64,000 nucleotides of DNA, from assembly GCF_958979055.1 (NCBI RefSeq), contig NC_084890.1, positions 26,854,116 through 26,918,115 of the forward strand, written 5' to 3'. The notes under the pieces are model-generated. The model saw only the letters and a program-made list of their open reading frames with translations. It had not been told where the DNA came from and searched no databases. Source of the stretch: Alnus glutinosa. Lineage: Eukaryota; Streptophyta; Magnoliopsida; Fagales; Betulaceae. Both the position numbers and the translations under genes were made by a program. Positions within the stretch are counted from its first letter, which is position 1; each line of letters opens with the position of its first letter. Positions 45,906 to 63,037 of the stretch are shown in pieces.

Positions 45906-46599
45906 TCACTTTCTATCATCTCAGTTAAATTATTAAACCTTATCTTAATCATTCACCCAATTTCAATTAAATATTCCAATTTGTTAATATTTGTTTGGAG
46001 GGCTTTAATTTCATATTTAATATATACTTTACCTTACCAACTACGGCTGGAACCACATTATTGTTAAACAAACAGGATCAATGACTATGAACACACATGT
46101 AAGAGCATACAACTATACACATAAAATAATTTTCTTATTTACTTTAAAAGTACTTAGTACTAATTAATACATCCACTAGTAGAGGTTTTCTTTTAAGGAA
46201 TAGATTAAACTTGCATTATTAGTTTGTTGCCAACGAAATAAAATAATTCAACTTGTGCTGGCCCATGAAAGCTATATATTATAGATATATAGATATAGAA
46301 CCCAGTCACGTGTGTTGAAAGGAAATAGACTTTCAACATGTTGGGAATATATTTGGCTCCCTCAGTGTACGGCCCTAACTTAAAGCCTACTTAATATAAA
46401 AGACCCATCCACTAAAACAGCCCTAAATTACATGACAATAATTAAAGGGATTTGGGAATAGTACGTGGCAATCATCTAGTGGTGAAGCCACATCTATGGG
46501 CAGTGGCCCCTACAAATTATTTTAAAAAATTTCATGTATAAGGAAGATTTTAGATTGATTGTTAAATGACTCTTGCACACCTTTTGTTTTTAATTTTGT

Positions 46600-47143
46600 A
46601 TTTAAGTTAGAGGCTCAAGGTGTTTGAGGTTGTGGCCAATTCGATTCCAAAAAACCTGTGGCATGGGTAAAAGTTTCCAGTCCCCCCTCCCCCTCAAATG
46701 AATAATCAAGGTAAATTAGAATGCGGTTATTGATAAGAAACTTGATTGCGTAGGTTTTGGGACTATTGCTCGGGATAGAGAAGGGCATGTGTTGGCTACT
46801 CGCGGTACTACTATCTCAACTTACTTTGATCCTACCATGGCAGAAGCGTGAGCAGCTCTTCACGTAATTCTTTTTATCAAAGAAATTTGAATGTTTGACA
46901 TTATTCTTGAAGGTGATGCTATATAGGTTGTCAATGAGATCATTTTCGATTACTAGCCTCTACATAAATTTGAGCATTTTATTCAGTAACTCATTGTCTA
47001 GTTCGAGCGGTTGTAACTCGTGTCATAAATTCTATGTGGTTGAAGAAAACTCTACCCATCATCTATGACATTATTCATAGGGAATGTATTGTCCCTCAAT
47101 ATTGACCTTTTGGTTTCTTTTATCAATAAGATTTGAAATTTGA

Positions 47144-47174
<31 letters not shown>

Positions 47175-47176
47175 AA
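46600..47176 (+). mobile_element. 5'-truncated LINE with RNase H remnant and poly-A tail
   Basis: Translation near 46710-46850 reads VIDKKLDCVGFGTIARDREG and ATRGTTISTYFDPTMAEA, the RNase H fold of plant LINEs (RVT_3), followed by further RNase H-like pieces with several in-frame stops (46850, 46888, 46925). The segment ends in ATAAGATTTGAAATTTGATA and an A-run of about 25 at 47143-47167. It sits in the block that copy A lacks. 5' truncation plus poly-A fits target-primed reverse transcription. Confidence 0.7.
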
Positions 47177-47817
47177 GTGAGGCTCACGTTCATTCATTCC
47201 GTGTAAAAGAACGTAGATTATAATTTTAGACCCTTTTTGTATTAGTGTCGACATGTTTTGTTGCTAATATACCAACTTTGACACTTATTTATAAACTCTT
47301 ATAGATATATTTTTTGTGATACACATATTGTATGATAAATTACTTAATTTTTGTTTTAAATTGTGTTTGTCATATTTTTAGTTTGGCCATCACAACAATT
47401 ATTATTTTTTTTTATTTATTTATTTTTTTAATGCTTCACCATCGTAAGCATCCAAGCGTCACTATAAAATGAACACCCTTTCCAAACGATTTAGAGGTAC
47501 TCTCTCTGTTACTCTCTCTGAAACTCTTAATTCCTTTTTTCTTATTCTCAGAAGAAGTCCAACTTAATCATTAGAGTGTCCCAAATATTTTTAACGACCG
47601 GCGGACTTCAATGACTTTTTTCTCTATTTTTTTTCCAAAAACTCTGGCGGTCCGAAAACTGTTTTAACAAATTCCAATCCCATATCAAAGCACCTCCAAA
47701 AATCAACTTGCTGAATTAAAAAGTGGAAGAAAACTTAAAGAGAAGAATTTGATTGGTGGAGAGTGTTGTGAGGCTGGCTATATATGTGGCATTGAGATAA
47801 GAAGGAGTGACATAATT

Positions 47818-49090
47818 TCCAAATATATTATTATTGCACTCGATTTATTTTCTGATAATCCCTATGACTTTTCCCCACATCCATTGAATTTTGAGAGTTG
47901 GGATTCTCTTGCCTACATTCCCTACGCCCACTCGTGCAGTAGCACGTGGCAACCACGAACCAATCATCAGAGTCAATTAGGGGCATCAGGTTGTTTTCAT
48001 TTACTATATATATATATATATATTAACTCAGATTTAATTTTGCACATTTATATATATATATATATATAAAATTTAAAATTAAATTTAAATTGTTAGAAAA
48101 ACTACAACAGATGTAATTGATTTTTTTTTTAGAGTACCTAAATCAAATCCGTCCTCACAATCCCAACTCTAGAGGCCTAAGCACGTAAGGGTGTGTTTAA
48201 AATTGTGATTTTAAACTAAATTGTAAAAAATAAATCGTTTGAAAATTTTAAAAACTAATCTGTAATTTTAAATGTCAAATTACGATTTTGTTAAAACACT
48301 TAACTGCGTTTTTTAAAAATCACTTTTTTAAATCTTACATTTTAAAGTCACTATTTTTAAATCGCAAACCCAAACAAAACCTTGAGAAAAGAAAACAGTT
48401 GATTAATGTTATATATATTTGGGAAGTGTTATAAAAATACTCCTTACACACCCACATTCTCATATGAGGCGGTGCCTATGTGCTGCGAGTCTCACCCCAT
48501 GTGAGAGAGTGGTTGTGTAAAGGATGTATAGAGTATTTTTTTTTTTTTTTTCCCTATATATTTCATGTAATTTTATAAGATACCAAGTTGGAATTAAAAG
48601 AAAATAAAGAAAAGGAATATATATTAGTTTATTTCTTTTATTATATTCGAATTTAGTATCATATATTTATGTTGTCTTACTATGATTTTTAAATATATTG
48701 CAAAAAAATAAAAAAAAATACATAAAAATGACTTTTTCAGGGCTCTTGTGTGCTCATCACCATAGACTGTGCCACCATGGTAACAATGCCACGTTGTCCG
48801 AACAATCACAACCCAAATAGACGCCCTTCTGGGTTTCGTCTATATTTGAGGCTGAACAGTGAAAATCAACGAAATGCTCTCCACACAAGTCTTACAATTC
48901 CATTGAAACAGATTTGGTTGCAAATGCTAACCTTGAAAAGCCAATCCACATAAAACTGTCGTTTTCTCCTCATCTGATCCCTACTCTTTTTGTCTTTTCT
49001 CGCCATTCTTCTATATTTTTCTCTCTTTCTTCTTCCTACACTACATGTTTTTTTGCATTGCTTTTACACATTCATTCTCTCTCTCTCTCT
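47818..49090. other. Intergenic upstream of glycolate oxidase, with two MITE-like elements
   Basis: A MITE at about 48188-48383 has ends AAGGGTGTGTTTAAAATTGTG and the inverse of CGCAAACCCAAACAAAACCTT. A second hairpin lies at about 48425-48540 (ATACTCCTTACACACCC, inverse GTTGTGTAAAGGATGTAT). TA microsatellites occur near 48004-48022 and 48048-48067. CT-rich sequence near 49075-49095 may belong to the GLO core promoter. Confidence 0.5.
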
Positions 49091-50207
49091 CTCTAACGTT
49101 ATCTGCAGCAGCTCTTCTCATCATCCTTCCATTCATTCATTCTTCTGAGGAGCCCAAGGTTTGTTCTTTGCTTCACCTTTGTTCTGTCTTGAGTCTTCTT
49201 TCACTTGGGTTTTCACTGCATGATACTTACTTTGCGTTTATGAGATTATTTCCATCTGGGTTTTGATCAGAATAATGATTGAGATGGAGTAGTCAAGGTT
49301 TTATCTTTTTATATTGAAACGGGTCGTGACTGATTTTTAAAACCAGTTTGTGTTTTAGTTCATTTATTCTAGTTTCTAGAGATTGCAACTTGTCTGTTTG
49401 AGCTTTTTCCTGAGGTAGAATGATATCAGAATTTGTGGTTTGCGTAATTTGTGATTTAAGACTTCAGTATCGGATTCTGTTCGGTTTATTTGGTTTTGGA
49501 GGAACTGATTGCGTGCAGTTTAATTGTAGTTTTTGTTAGTGGGGCTAATCAGTGTACTGAGTCTATGGGATTAGTCTTATGGTATTGATTTAGTAAAACT
49601 TATTCTAATGCCCTTACTAGTAACCTAGGAGTTCGATCCTATTGGGATTGGGTAGTTCATTACCAATAAAAAGATAATAGGAGGATCCTGAAGATGAAGT
49701 GGGCTTCACATAATCTCCTGTTAAAAGCATGGCAAGTTGGAGCATCCTGCTTTTCATGTTAGGGGGACTGATGATTGATGAATTTTGTAAAGGACAACTG
49801 TAAAAATGGTGGTGGAAACTCTTTAAGTGCTATTGCAGGGGACATAACCCTGTTTATCTGTGGAGTGTGAAGTTCTATCAATTTTGACTGCATTACTTTT
49901 TGCAGAATTTGTTTTATGAATTTTACTATTAATACCAGAATGTTCTATAGAATCTAAATTTTTTAGATTTAGATATACTGCGGAATTTTATTTTTTATTT
50001 GATAGAAAGTGCTGTCACTATCTAAGCATGTGCTTCTGAGTTCTGACTTAATTATTTGCACATTAACCGTGGAAGCCTGGATCAGGGTATCTATGTTGTT
50101 GTTTCAATTCATTGAATTTGAAAAGAATTTATTATGAGGTGTGACTTTTTAGTTTTAAAACCATTTTCAGAATATTCTGGGGATAGCATCAACAATCCTT
50201 TGGAAAG
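49091..50207 (+). other. Glycolate oxidase 5' UTR with an intron
   Basis: The leader exon ends at 49158 (CCCAAG then GT) and the intron runs 49159-50170 (ends TTTTCAG), leaving 37 bases of leader before the ATG at 50208. A leader intron of about 1 kb is common in highly expressed plant genes. The transcription start is not known; the donor and acceptor are inferred from sequence. Confidence 0.6.
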
Positions 50208-54493
<4,286 letters not shown>

Positions 54494-56356
54494 GATGATG
54501 GTGCTGCTGGTGGGAGGTATAAGTTTCAGAAACCTGTATGCCATCAGAATAACCTACCCGAGTCCCCACTTGTGATTCAAAAGATATATTTGAAGAGTTC
54601 AAACTTCTGTAATGACATCTTTATGGTAATTTTCATATATGGCTGAGCTACTTTTGCATATTCTCTTAACCAGGATACTGTTTTGATTTATTATTGTGCA
54701 TAACCTCTGCTGAGATTATTAGACTAAAGAAACTATACTCGAGCCGACTAAAAAACTCTCTCAAATCTATAGGAGTGTCCGTTTGGTTCTTTGAGGGCTC
54801 GGAAGTTTCCTTTCTCCTTTACTTTTTTTTTTCGTTTTTCTTTAATTTTCATATTGGGCCTTGTTTATCCTTAAGCAACACCAAATTCTGCAGGAAAATC
54901 TCATAATATGGTTAGAGGTTCAAGTTCTAGCTTAAACATGCTTAGTCCAGCATAGGCTTATATACTTCCCTTTAAATCCTGGATCGAAATGGGTAATGGG
55001 ACACATTAATAAACTACACCATTGTTCATGAATCATGGCCATGCATTGGTTGAGAAAGAGAATCCAAACACAACGTTAATGGCGGCACTTAATGCCCTGC
55101 AAACGGAGTGCCAAAGTAGCAGAATAATTTATCGTGTGGGGAAGAACTTGTCTATCAGTAATTGGCGACTCTTAAAAGGCTCGTTGGGCGTGTGATTTTT
55201 TTGTATTGTATTATACTATTCTTTAACATACTCAAAATTGCAAATATCAAGAAAATTTGTTTTTTTTTTTTTTTCAATTATGTCTTGATGGTTTAGAGAA
55301 GCTGAGACAAAATTAGAAAAAGTTGATAAAACTTTAATAGAATTTAAATTTAAAAAATCCACCCAAACATGTTTTCCCAAAAGAATATCAAAAAACGTGG
55401 GTTGCCCTATTTACGTTTAACAGGATCTAAAATCTGAAAATTTTAAATCAAGAGAGGACAATTTAACATAAAGTTTTTTCAGTTTAGGTTGTCGTGCCTT
55501 ATATTGATTGTTTTCAATTGAAAGAAGCAAGCAGTACCCGATCAACTGTTTTATTTCAGTTTCAAAATTCAGTATGCATCAAATTTTAAATTTAATTGTT
55601 ATATTTAAGAATGGTGAACACTCATATTTACCCAAATAAAATATCGGATTTCATACGCAAATTTCAAACTGCATATGTATACTTTTCTTTAAAAAGATAA
55701 AATTTGTATTAAAGAAATAAAAAAATGGACTTATTGCCCAAAATGAGCTGGTCTAATTAAAACAAACAACAACTAGCTAGTCAAATGATTCAGAACAAAA
55801 TTTAGCCTTAAACCTCCAAAAGATAGAAGGAACCTTCATTCATCCAAAAAAAAAAAAGATAGAAGGAACCTTTACTCTCCCTCAAATTTTAACTGTAACA
55901 GGTCAAGCTTCAAACCTTCACCTTTAGAGAGACACCAGTATCCTTGAAAAACCCTCTGTATCATCCCTGCAGCCCAACAATACAAAAAAGATTGTCAGCC
56001 TACAGACCATGAGAACCCTGACTTGCAAGTAAAAATAGTACACTACTACCATGCTTGCTTTTCTTCAAGTGTAATCTAACAAGAATACCATGAGCTCTCC
56101 CTTTTGTGAAGAAAATGAGTGGTGAAATGCAATCTAGCATTGCCTTCCCAATTAGGCTATGTTGGTCTTAGCGTGGTGACCAGGGAACATTGGAAAGTTG
56201 CTTGTTGATAGAGGCAGTCTCAAACTCACCTGGAAAGTTTGAAGCCATAGCATTTGAGAGATACGCAATGCTGCTTTGCCACGAATCAACATCAAGTCAT
56301 TGTTGAATGCAACTTGCATATTCATCAAAAAGCCTGACGATGGGGTGCCTTGTGAA
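54494..56356. other. Intergenic between glycolate oxidase and the NLR
   Basis: First about 200 bases are the GLO 3' UTR. The rest is AT-rich with no convincing ORF. The part just right of 55860 is probably NLR 3' untranslated sequence on the minus strand. Confidence 0.5.
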
Positions 56357-58050
56357 TCATTTATCTTCAATGAAGAAGGGTTGCAAAAGATTCTTACAAC
56401 CAGTCTCATCGCAGTACAACTCATCCCACCACTTTTGGCTTCCCCCAATGCGTTTGAGGGAGAAAGGCAAGTTGGCCATTGAAAACGGCAGCTTCTTTAG
56501 CTTCTCACAGTCCCATACATCAAGAGATTCTAATGAATTACAAACTAGTACCCTTTTAGAGATGGTTTTCAATTCAGGTAAAGAAGATAAGTATATGACA
56601 TGCAGCCTTGGAATCATTATAGGAGGCAATACATTGCTATTTACTCCGCTGGTTTCCTCCCCTTCTATTATATCCTCTACTGAATGACAATTCCACACCT
56701 CGACCTCTTCAAGATTTTGGAGGCTCTGTAACAACCCAAATGTGAATATGTACTTGAGTCTATTACAGCTATGAATATGCAGAGTCTTTAACTTTGAGAA
56801 TACACTATCAACCACAGTTCCATTACAAATTGCCTTTACGTTAAGCAGCTTTCGGAGGATCAATTTCTCCAGGCTAGGAAAATAATTTTCATCTGCCACT
56901 ATGATGTACTCTAACCCACTACAACTGGAGATGTAACACTGTTTTAGACTATCCAAATTCGATATGCTTGACAGTTTGGATAGAATATCGATGTCATGAC
57001 AACCCTGTAATGCCAACTCTTGAGTGTTGTCTGGGATCTCGATTGAACTCCCATTTGCAATGATGTTACAGCCTTGAACTGCTACACTATAAGTTCCTTT
57101 GGAAATAGGTAAAAGGCCTGACAAAAGTCCTATTCCAATGCGGTAGCTTTTCAGCACCCGCCAATGTCCAGATCTCACATAGTTGTTGAAGCTGTATTGA
57201 TCCTCAAAGGAAAGACCAAGATCAATTAGTTGTGAGGAGTTAGTGATTTCTGAAAAATCCGCTCCTTCCCCTTTTCCTTGTGTACTCAATGACCATCTCC
57301 ATTTGCTTTTAAACATCGATAGGTTTTCTAGACGAGACATGTTTGCTATAACCCCTGCAGGAAACATCTTTAATTCTTCCTTATAAGAAAGATCAAGACG
57401 CCTGAGATTTACCAAGCCTTCAATACCACATGGCAACCGTTCGATTAGAGTAGACGACAGATCCAACACCCTCAGCTCTTTCAGGGTTGCTAGTGAAGGT
57501 AAATTTTCAAGCTCACAAAGACGTAATAGGAGTCCACGGAGATTCCGTAAAGTGGAAAGTGTAACTGGGAGTGACTTAATTTTGGAACCAGATAGATCAA
57601 GTACTCTAAGATTTTGCATGTTCAAGAAGAATATATCAGGGATGTACTTCGACAGGGGGTTCTGTTGCAGGTGCAAAGTAGATAAATTCATGCAAGTGGG
57701 GTGATCTGGAAGAGCTTCAATGTTATTTTCCATTAGGGAGACCCTCTCTACATCTTCCATCCATGTCGTTGGCAATGTTTTCAATCCAACACCAGCTTTG
57801 ACCATAAACCGAGGACTTACCCTTGTGATTCTAATTGCTAAATCCCTCACCAAATCATGCATTCTTACATACCCTGTCCCAATACCCTCCAGCAGGCAAG
57901 CGTCCTTCAGTTCCGTAAGTAATGCATGGCCTTTGTTGATCTCATGCTCCCTATCCCAGACTTCATCTATCAAACCTTCTAACATCCAGTACTCGATCAG
58001 CTCCTCAACATCAATTTTGTATTTCTCAGGATACAACGCACAGTACAAAA
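56357..58050 (-). pseudogene. NB-ARC-LRR resistance gene, C-terminal part (split by a Copia element)
   Basis: Continuation of the NB-ARC piece at 63473-64000. The open frame starts in the RNBS-D motif (YCALYPE), passes the MHD motif ([13 protein letters not shown]) and then holds about 14 LRRs, with the C-terminal LRR/anchor pattern ([31 protein letters not shown]) of RPS5-like CC-NLRs. It ends at a TAA at 56357. In this class the LRR domain keeps the protein inactive until a pathogen effector acts. The frame itself is undamaged here; the break is the 5.42 kb insertion at 58050. Confidence 0.9.
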
Positions 58051-58485
58051 TGAAAGTTTAAACAGAAACTGGTTTTGGTTAATTAACCAAACCAGGGAGG
58101 ATATGTTATTTATATTGATCAATGTACATTAGTTTTTGGAAAACTAACACAATACTTTACAACAACTAAATTAAATAAATAGAAACAAAGAGAGAAGAGG
58201 ATGTCTTGGTCCGTGTAACAAGGCAGGAAACCAGGAGGTGAAGATGCAGCTCAAATCCTGGAAGGAATGCTGCTGCAGGTTGGCTGTGCAGACTAGTCTA
58301 GGATGCTGATGATCAATCTTAGGTTCATGTGTATGCTGAGTCCCAAGGATGAATGCTGAGAAATGATGGAAGAGTAGCCAAAGGAGAGCAGGAGCTGAGT
58401 AACGGCTACTAGCCGTTACTCGGTAGTGACTAGGTTTTCCTCTGCATTCTGTTTTTCTGTTTCCACTAGGTTTACTTCCTTAACA
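58051..58485 (-). repeat. 3' LTR of the Copia element
   Basis: Sense strand begins TGTTAAGGAAG after the polypurine tract and ends AAACTTTCA. It contains an imperfect palindrome around TTGGTTAATTAACCAA (58076-58091) and a TATAAATA box on the minus strand (58107-58114). Confidence 0.95.
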
Positions 58486-61400
58486 CCCCCCCGCAAACTA
58501 ATGGGAGGAAGAACCATTAGTTTGTCACGGAGAAAACAAAACCGAGCAGCGGTGTGACCTTTGGTGAAGATGTCAGCCAATTGATCAAGGGTGGAAATAT
58601 AATGGAGTTGGAGATCCCGATTGGCAACTTTCTCCCGAACAAAATGGATGTCGACTTCGACATGCTTGGTGCGGGCATGATGGATTGGGTTGGAGGCCAG
58701 AGCAAGGGCTCCTGAGTTGTCACACCACAGAACCGGAGGAGAAGGAAGTGTAACATGAAGTTCCCGAAGCAGCATACGCAGCCAGTACATGTCTGCAGTA
58801 GCCAATGATAAGGCTCTATACTCAGCTTCAGTGCTTGATCTGGAGACAATATGCTGTTTCTTGGCGGACCAGGATATGAGATTAGAGCCAAGGAATACAC
58901 CAAAGCCGGAGGTAGACCGCCGATCATCCGGATCCCCTGCCCAATCCGAGTCACAATAAGCAGTGAGCTTAATGGGGCCTTTCGTGTAGTGAAGGCCAGA
59001 ATCAATGGAGCCTTTGAGGTATCGTAAGACAAGTTTGGCGGCTGTGAAATGAGTGGTGGTGGGGGCATGCATATGTTGACATAGTTGATTGACTGAATAG
59101 GCTATGTCTGGCCGGGTGAGGGTCACATATTGGAGGGCTCCAACAATGTGGCGATAGAGAGTCGGATTAGGCAGTGGTGCTCCATCAAATTTGGACATTT
59201 TGGTGCCGGCAACACATGGAGCCGGGTAAGGCTTGGCATCTGTCATCTGAGTGCGGTCTAGAAGGTCAGTGATATATTTGGACTGTCGAAGGTGGAGGCC
59301 AGTTGAGTCTCGGATAGACTGAATCCCAAGGAAGTAGCTGAGTTCACCAAGGTCTTTGAGAGCAAATTCTGATTTAAGCTTGCTGAATATCCAGGAAATA
59401 GTGTCTTTGTTGTTGCCAGTGAGTATGATATCGTCTACATAGACCAATAGGTAAATGTGAACAGAGTTGGCATGATAGGTGAAAAGGGAGGGATCCAATT
59501 GAGAGCCGGTGAAGCCAATGTCAAGAAGAGCTTGAGATAACCGAGTGAACCAAGCTCTCGGGGCCTGCTTTAAACCATAGATTGACTTATGTAGACGACA
59601 CACATAGTCCGGGTAGGAAGGATGAACAAAACCTTGGGGTTGTTCCATATAGACCTCTTCATCCAACACCCCATGGAGAAATGCATTAGAGACATCCAGT
59701 TGGTGGATTGGCCAATCAAATTGGACTGCTAAGGCTAAGACTAGACGAATGGTTGCTGGTTTAATGACTGGGCTAAAGGTTTCATAATAATCAATCCCAC
59801 CAAGTTGATCAAACCCCTTAGCTACTAGTCTTGCCTTGTACCTATCCACACTGCCATCTGATTTTTGTTTAACTTTAAAGACCCATTTGTTTCTGATCAC
59901 ATTGTGACTGGAAGGGCGCGGGCAGAGAGACCATGTTTGGTTTGAGAGCAAGGCTTGATATTCAAGGTTCATGGCATGAATCCATTCGGGTTTGGAGGTA
60001 GCCTGTTTGAAGGTGGAGGGTTCTGGTGGAAGGTGAATGGTGTGTAGAGCTTGGAGAGGATATTTGATGGAATGGAACATTTTGAAGTCAGGAAAGTGTT
60101 TCGGTTTGGAGTGACCAGTTTGAGACCTAGTCACAATCCGGGTAGGTAGGGGTTCAGAAGGTGGGGAGGGAGGGGCTGAGGGAAAATGAGGAAGGGAAGG
60201 TTGAGGAAGGTGAAGGTGGGAAGGAGAAGAGTTTGAGGGTGTGTCCAAAGGAGTAGAGGACCCGTCATATGTTGTGGAGGGGGCGGAGTGTTCAGGTGGA
60301 GATGCAGGAGGGTCAAGATGAGATGATAGAGGTGAAGTTGTGGAAATGGAAGGGGGCTGTGATGTGTCCACAGGAGTTATCATGTCTTCAAAACGGCTAG
60401 AGGGTGCTGCAACAGAAGGGAAGTCAGGGTGCAACTGAGATGGAATGAGAACTAGGGAGTTACCTGGAGAAGCCGTGACCTTGCAGGAACCAAGTGGGGA
60501 AGAATGACTCTTGGCAGGAAACTTGGTCTCATCGAAGATAACACTCCTGGATAGGTAGACTTTGTGGGTGAGAGGGTCTAGACATCTATATCCCTTTTGG
60601 TTAGAGCCATAGCCAATGAAGATGCAGGGCTTGCTCCTAAAGGACAGTTTGTGAGCGGCATAGGGTCTCAAGAGAGGATAGTAAAGGCACCCAAAGGCTC
60701 TAAGGAGAGAGTAGTCCGGAGGGTGATGAAAGAGCTTGGAAAAGGGAGAATCTTGTTGCAGCACAGGGGAGGGTAGGCGATTAATTAGGTAAATGGAGGT
60801 GAGGAAGGCATCCACCCAGTACTTAGGTGACAAGCCGGATTGAGCAAGAAGGGTGAGTCCCATTTCCATGACATGTCTATGTTTCCTCTCAGCAATGCCA
60901 TTTTGCTGAGAGGTGTGTGGGCAAGTGAGACGGTGCACAATGCCATGTTGATTTAAGAATTGTTTGAAGTGAGTAGAGGTGTATTCACCTCCATTATCGG
61001 ATTGAAATTGTTTGATGGTAGTGGAGAAGAGATTTTCAGCATACAATTTAAACTTTACAAAGCAAGCATAAACATCACTTTTATTTAGGATAGGATATAA
61101 CCAGGTGAACCGGCTATAATCGTCTATAAACAAAACATAGAACTTACAACCACTTAGGGAAGCAACAGAGGATGTCTAAACATCAGAGTGGATAAGTTCT
61201 AAGGGCTTGGTAGAGACCCTGTTTGAATCAAAAAAGGGCAATTGTTTGGACTTGCCTAGCTGACATGAGTCACAAACCCTTGTCCTATCTACTGAACCAG
61301 AGAGTGGGAGGTGTTGGTGCTTCAAAAGTTGCTGGAGAACAGCAGGTGAAGGGTGTCCAAGCCGTTGGTGCCACACCATATCCGAGGTTTTAACGCCTAG

Positions 61401-63002
61401 GTGAGCTGTGAGACCTTTCCAGTGATTGACAAGTTTGGATTTAAGAGAGTACAGAGGAATGGGATATAGGCCATTGTCACTTGGTCCCTGAAGTATCACA
61501 GTTCCCGTCAGGTTGTCCTGCACAGAATAGCTTGAACCAGTAAGAGCAAAACAACAGTTGTTATCTAAGCAAAACTTGTTAATGGAAAGGAGGTTGGCCG
61601 AGGCATTCGGACAGTGAAGGATGTTTGTGAGAAGAAAGGGAGATAGGGAGGAGGATTTGCCATGCATCAAGGATGAACCAAAATTTTTGATACTCAAACC
61701 TGCCCCATTGCCTACACCGACGGTGTCTCCTCCATCAAAAGGCTGAGGATTGGCAATGTTTGAAGGATCGGCTGTGACATGAGTGTTAGCACCAGAATCA
61801 GCAAGCCAGTCCTGAGTCTCAAAGCCATCATTGAGTTGAGCCACCATAGCTGCTAGTTGAGGAGGAGGGTGTCGGCCCTGATAGGAGAAATCCATGCGAT
61901 GGAAGCAATCCAACGCATTGTGGCTGCTTTTGCCACAGATTTGGCAGGGTGGACGAGCTGTAGTGGTAGGGACAGTGCGCATTGGAGCAGTTCCCTGCGG
62001 ATTGAGAAAGCTAGGCCTGAGGTTGGAAGGCCTCAAGCGTTGGTTGGGTGCAGGGAAAGGTTGATTGGGAGCATGATGACCACTACTCCCTCTGAATGGG
62101 CTTCTTGGTGCAAATGACTGAGGACGAAAGTTGGGTCTAGGTGGAAATCTGGATCTCTTAAACTGAGTGGGGTCAGTTGTGTTGGGATTGGAGAGACTGA
62201 CTTGCTTGTTAGTGTACAAAGCAAAGGGGCCAGTTTCTGGTGTGATGGTGGGACGTTGTTGGTTTTCCAGCAAGGTTTCATGGTTAAGAAGTTTAGTTTG
62301 AAAATCAGCAAATGTCATGTCATGGTCACGGGTTGCATAGGAATGAATGGTGACAAAGGTATGAAAGATGGGGTTTAAACCACTTACAACAAATGAGATG
62401 AGGTCATCATCATCAATAGGTTTTCCCGCAGCTGCAAGTTGATCAGCCCACTGTTTGGCCAAATTCAAGTACTCAGTGCATGATTTATTTCCCTGTTGCA
62501 AGCCTTGTAACTGCCGCTTGAGGTGGGAAATTCGGGACTTGGACTGAGAGGCATATCTAGTTGCCAAGGTTGTCCAGGCTTCAGATGATGTTTTCAGGCC
62601 ATACATTGTAGATACAATGGAAGGCGAAAGTGAGCAAATGATCCAGCTTAGGAGAAGCTGATCTTTCTTCTGCCATGCAACATAGGCAGGATTCAGAACT
62701 TGAATGTTGTCAGTATTGGTGAGGAATTGGGTGGGACAAAGATCAGTGCCATCCACAAGTCCTTGGAGGTCATTGCCTCGGAGGATGGATTAAAATTGTG
62801 CAACCCAGGCCAGGTAGTTGGGCCCTTCAAGTTTGAAAAGTTGAGAGAAGGAGGGAACGTTGGATAGTGGTGATGTGAAATCAATTGATGGGTTGGAAGA
62901 GGCAGTGGAGTTGTTGAGGTTGGTTATTGGATGGTTGGTAGCTGGTGGAGCATTGTGTTGAGAGGAGGAGTCTGAATTGGTAGGAGAGTTAGGAGTGGCC
63001 AT
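58416..63002 (-). pseudogene. Copia gag-pol polyprotein with two nonsense codons
   Basis: One frame runs from an ATG at 63002, just inside the primer site, to 58416 within the 3' LTR. It has gag with the UBN2-like region (SEAWTTLATRYASQS), a CX2CX4HX4C knuckle (CQICGKSSHNALDC), the protease DSGANTHV, the GAG-pre-integrase motif (WHQRLGHPSPA), integrase (FIDDYSRFTW, CPHTSQQNGIAERKHR), RT with YVDD and FxxxLxDLG.LSYFLGI, and RNase H ending in ADIFTKG. Two in-frame stops interrupt it: TAA near 62787-62789 in gag and TAG at 61176-61178 before integrase. The copy therefore cannot make a full polyprotein. Confidence 0.92.
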
Positions 63003-63037
63003 GGATGAGCGTTGGCTTTGGGTTGGCTCTGATACCA

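Larger units (their letters stand above)
44531..47817. repeat. Duplicated segment, copy B (partner 30980-33600)
   Basis: Matches copy A base for base over long stretches (GCAACTAGGAGACC at the start; GAAGAATTTGATTGGTGGAG near the end) in the same order. Differences: copy B lacks about 150 bases present at 32470-32640 in A and carries a 726-base extra block at 46551-47276 with a truncated LINE, plus about 100 extra bases near 46300-46440. The copies lie 13.6-14.2 kb apart in direct orientation. Confidence 0.88.

Noticed and set aside
57720..58061. Plus-strand ORF of 113 codons
   Set aside because: Antisense shadow of the NLR coding sequence.
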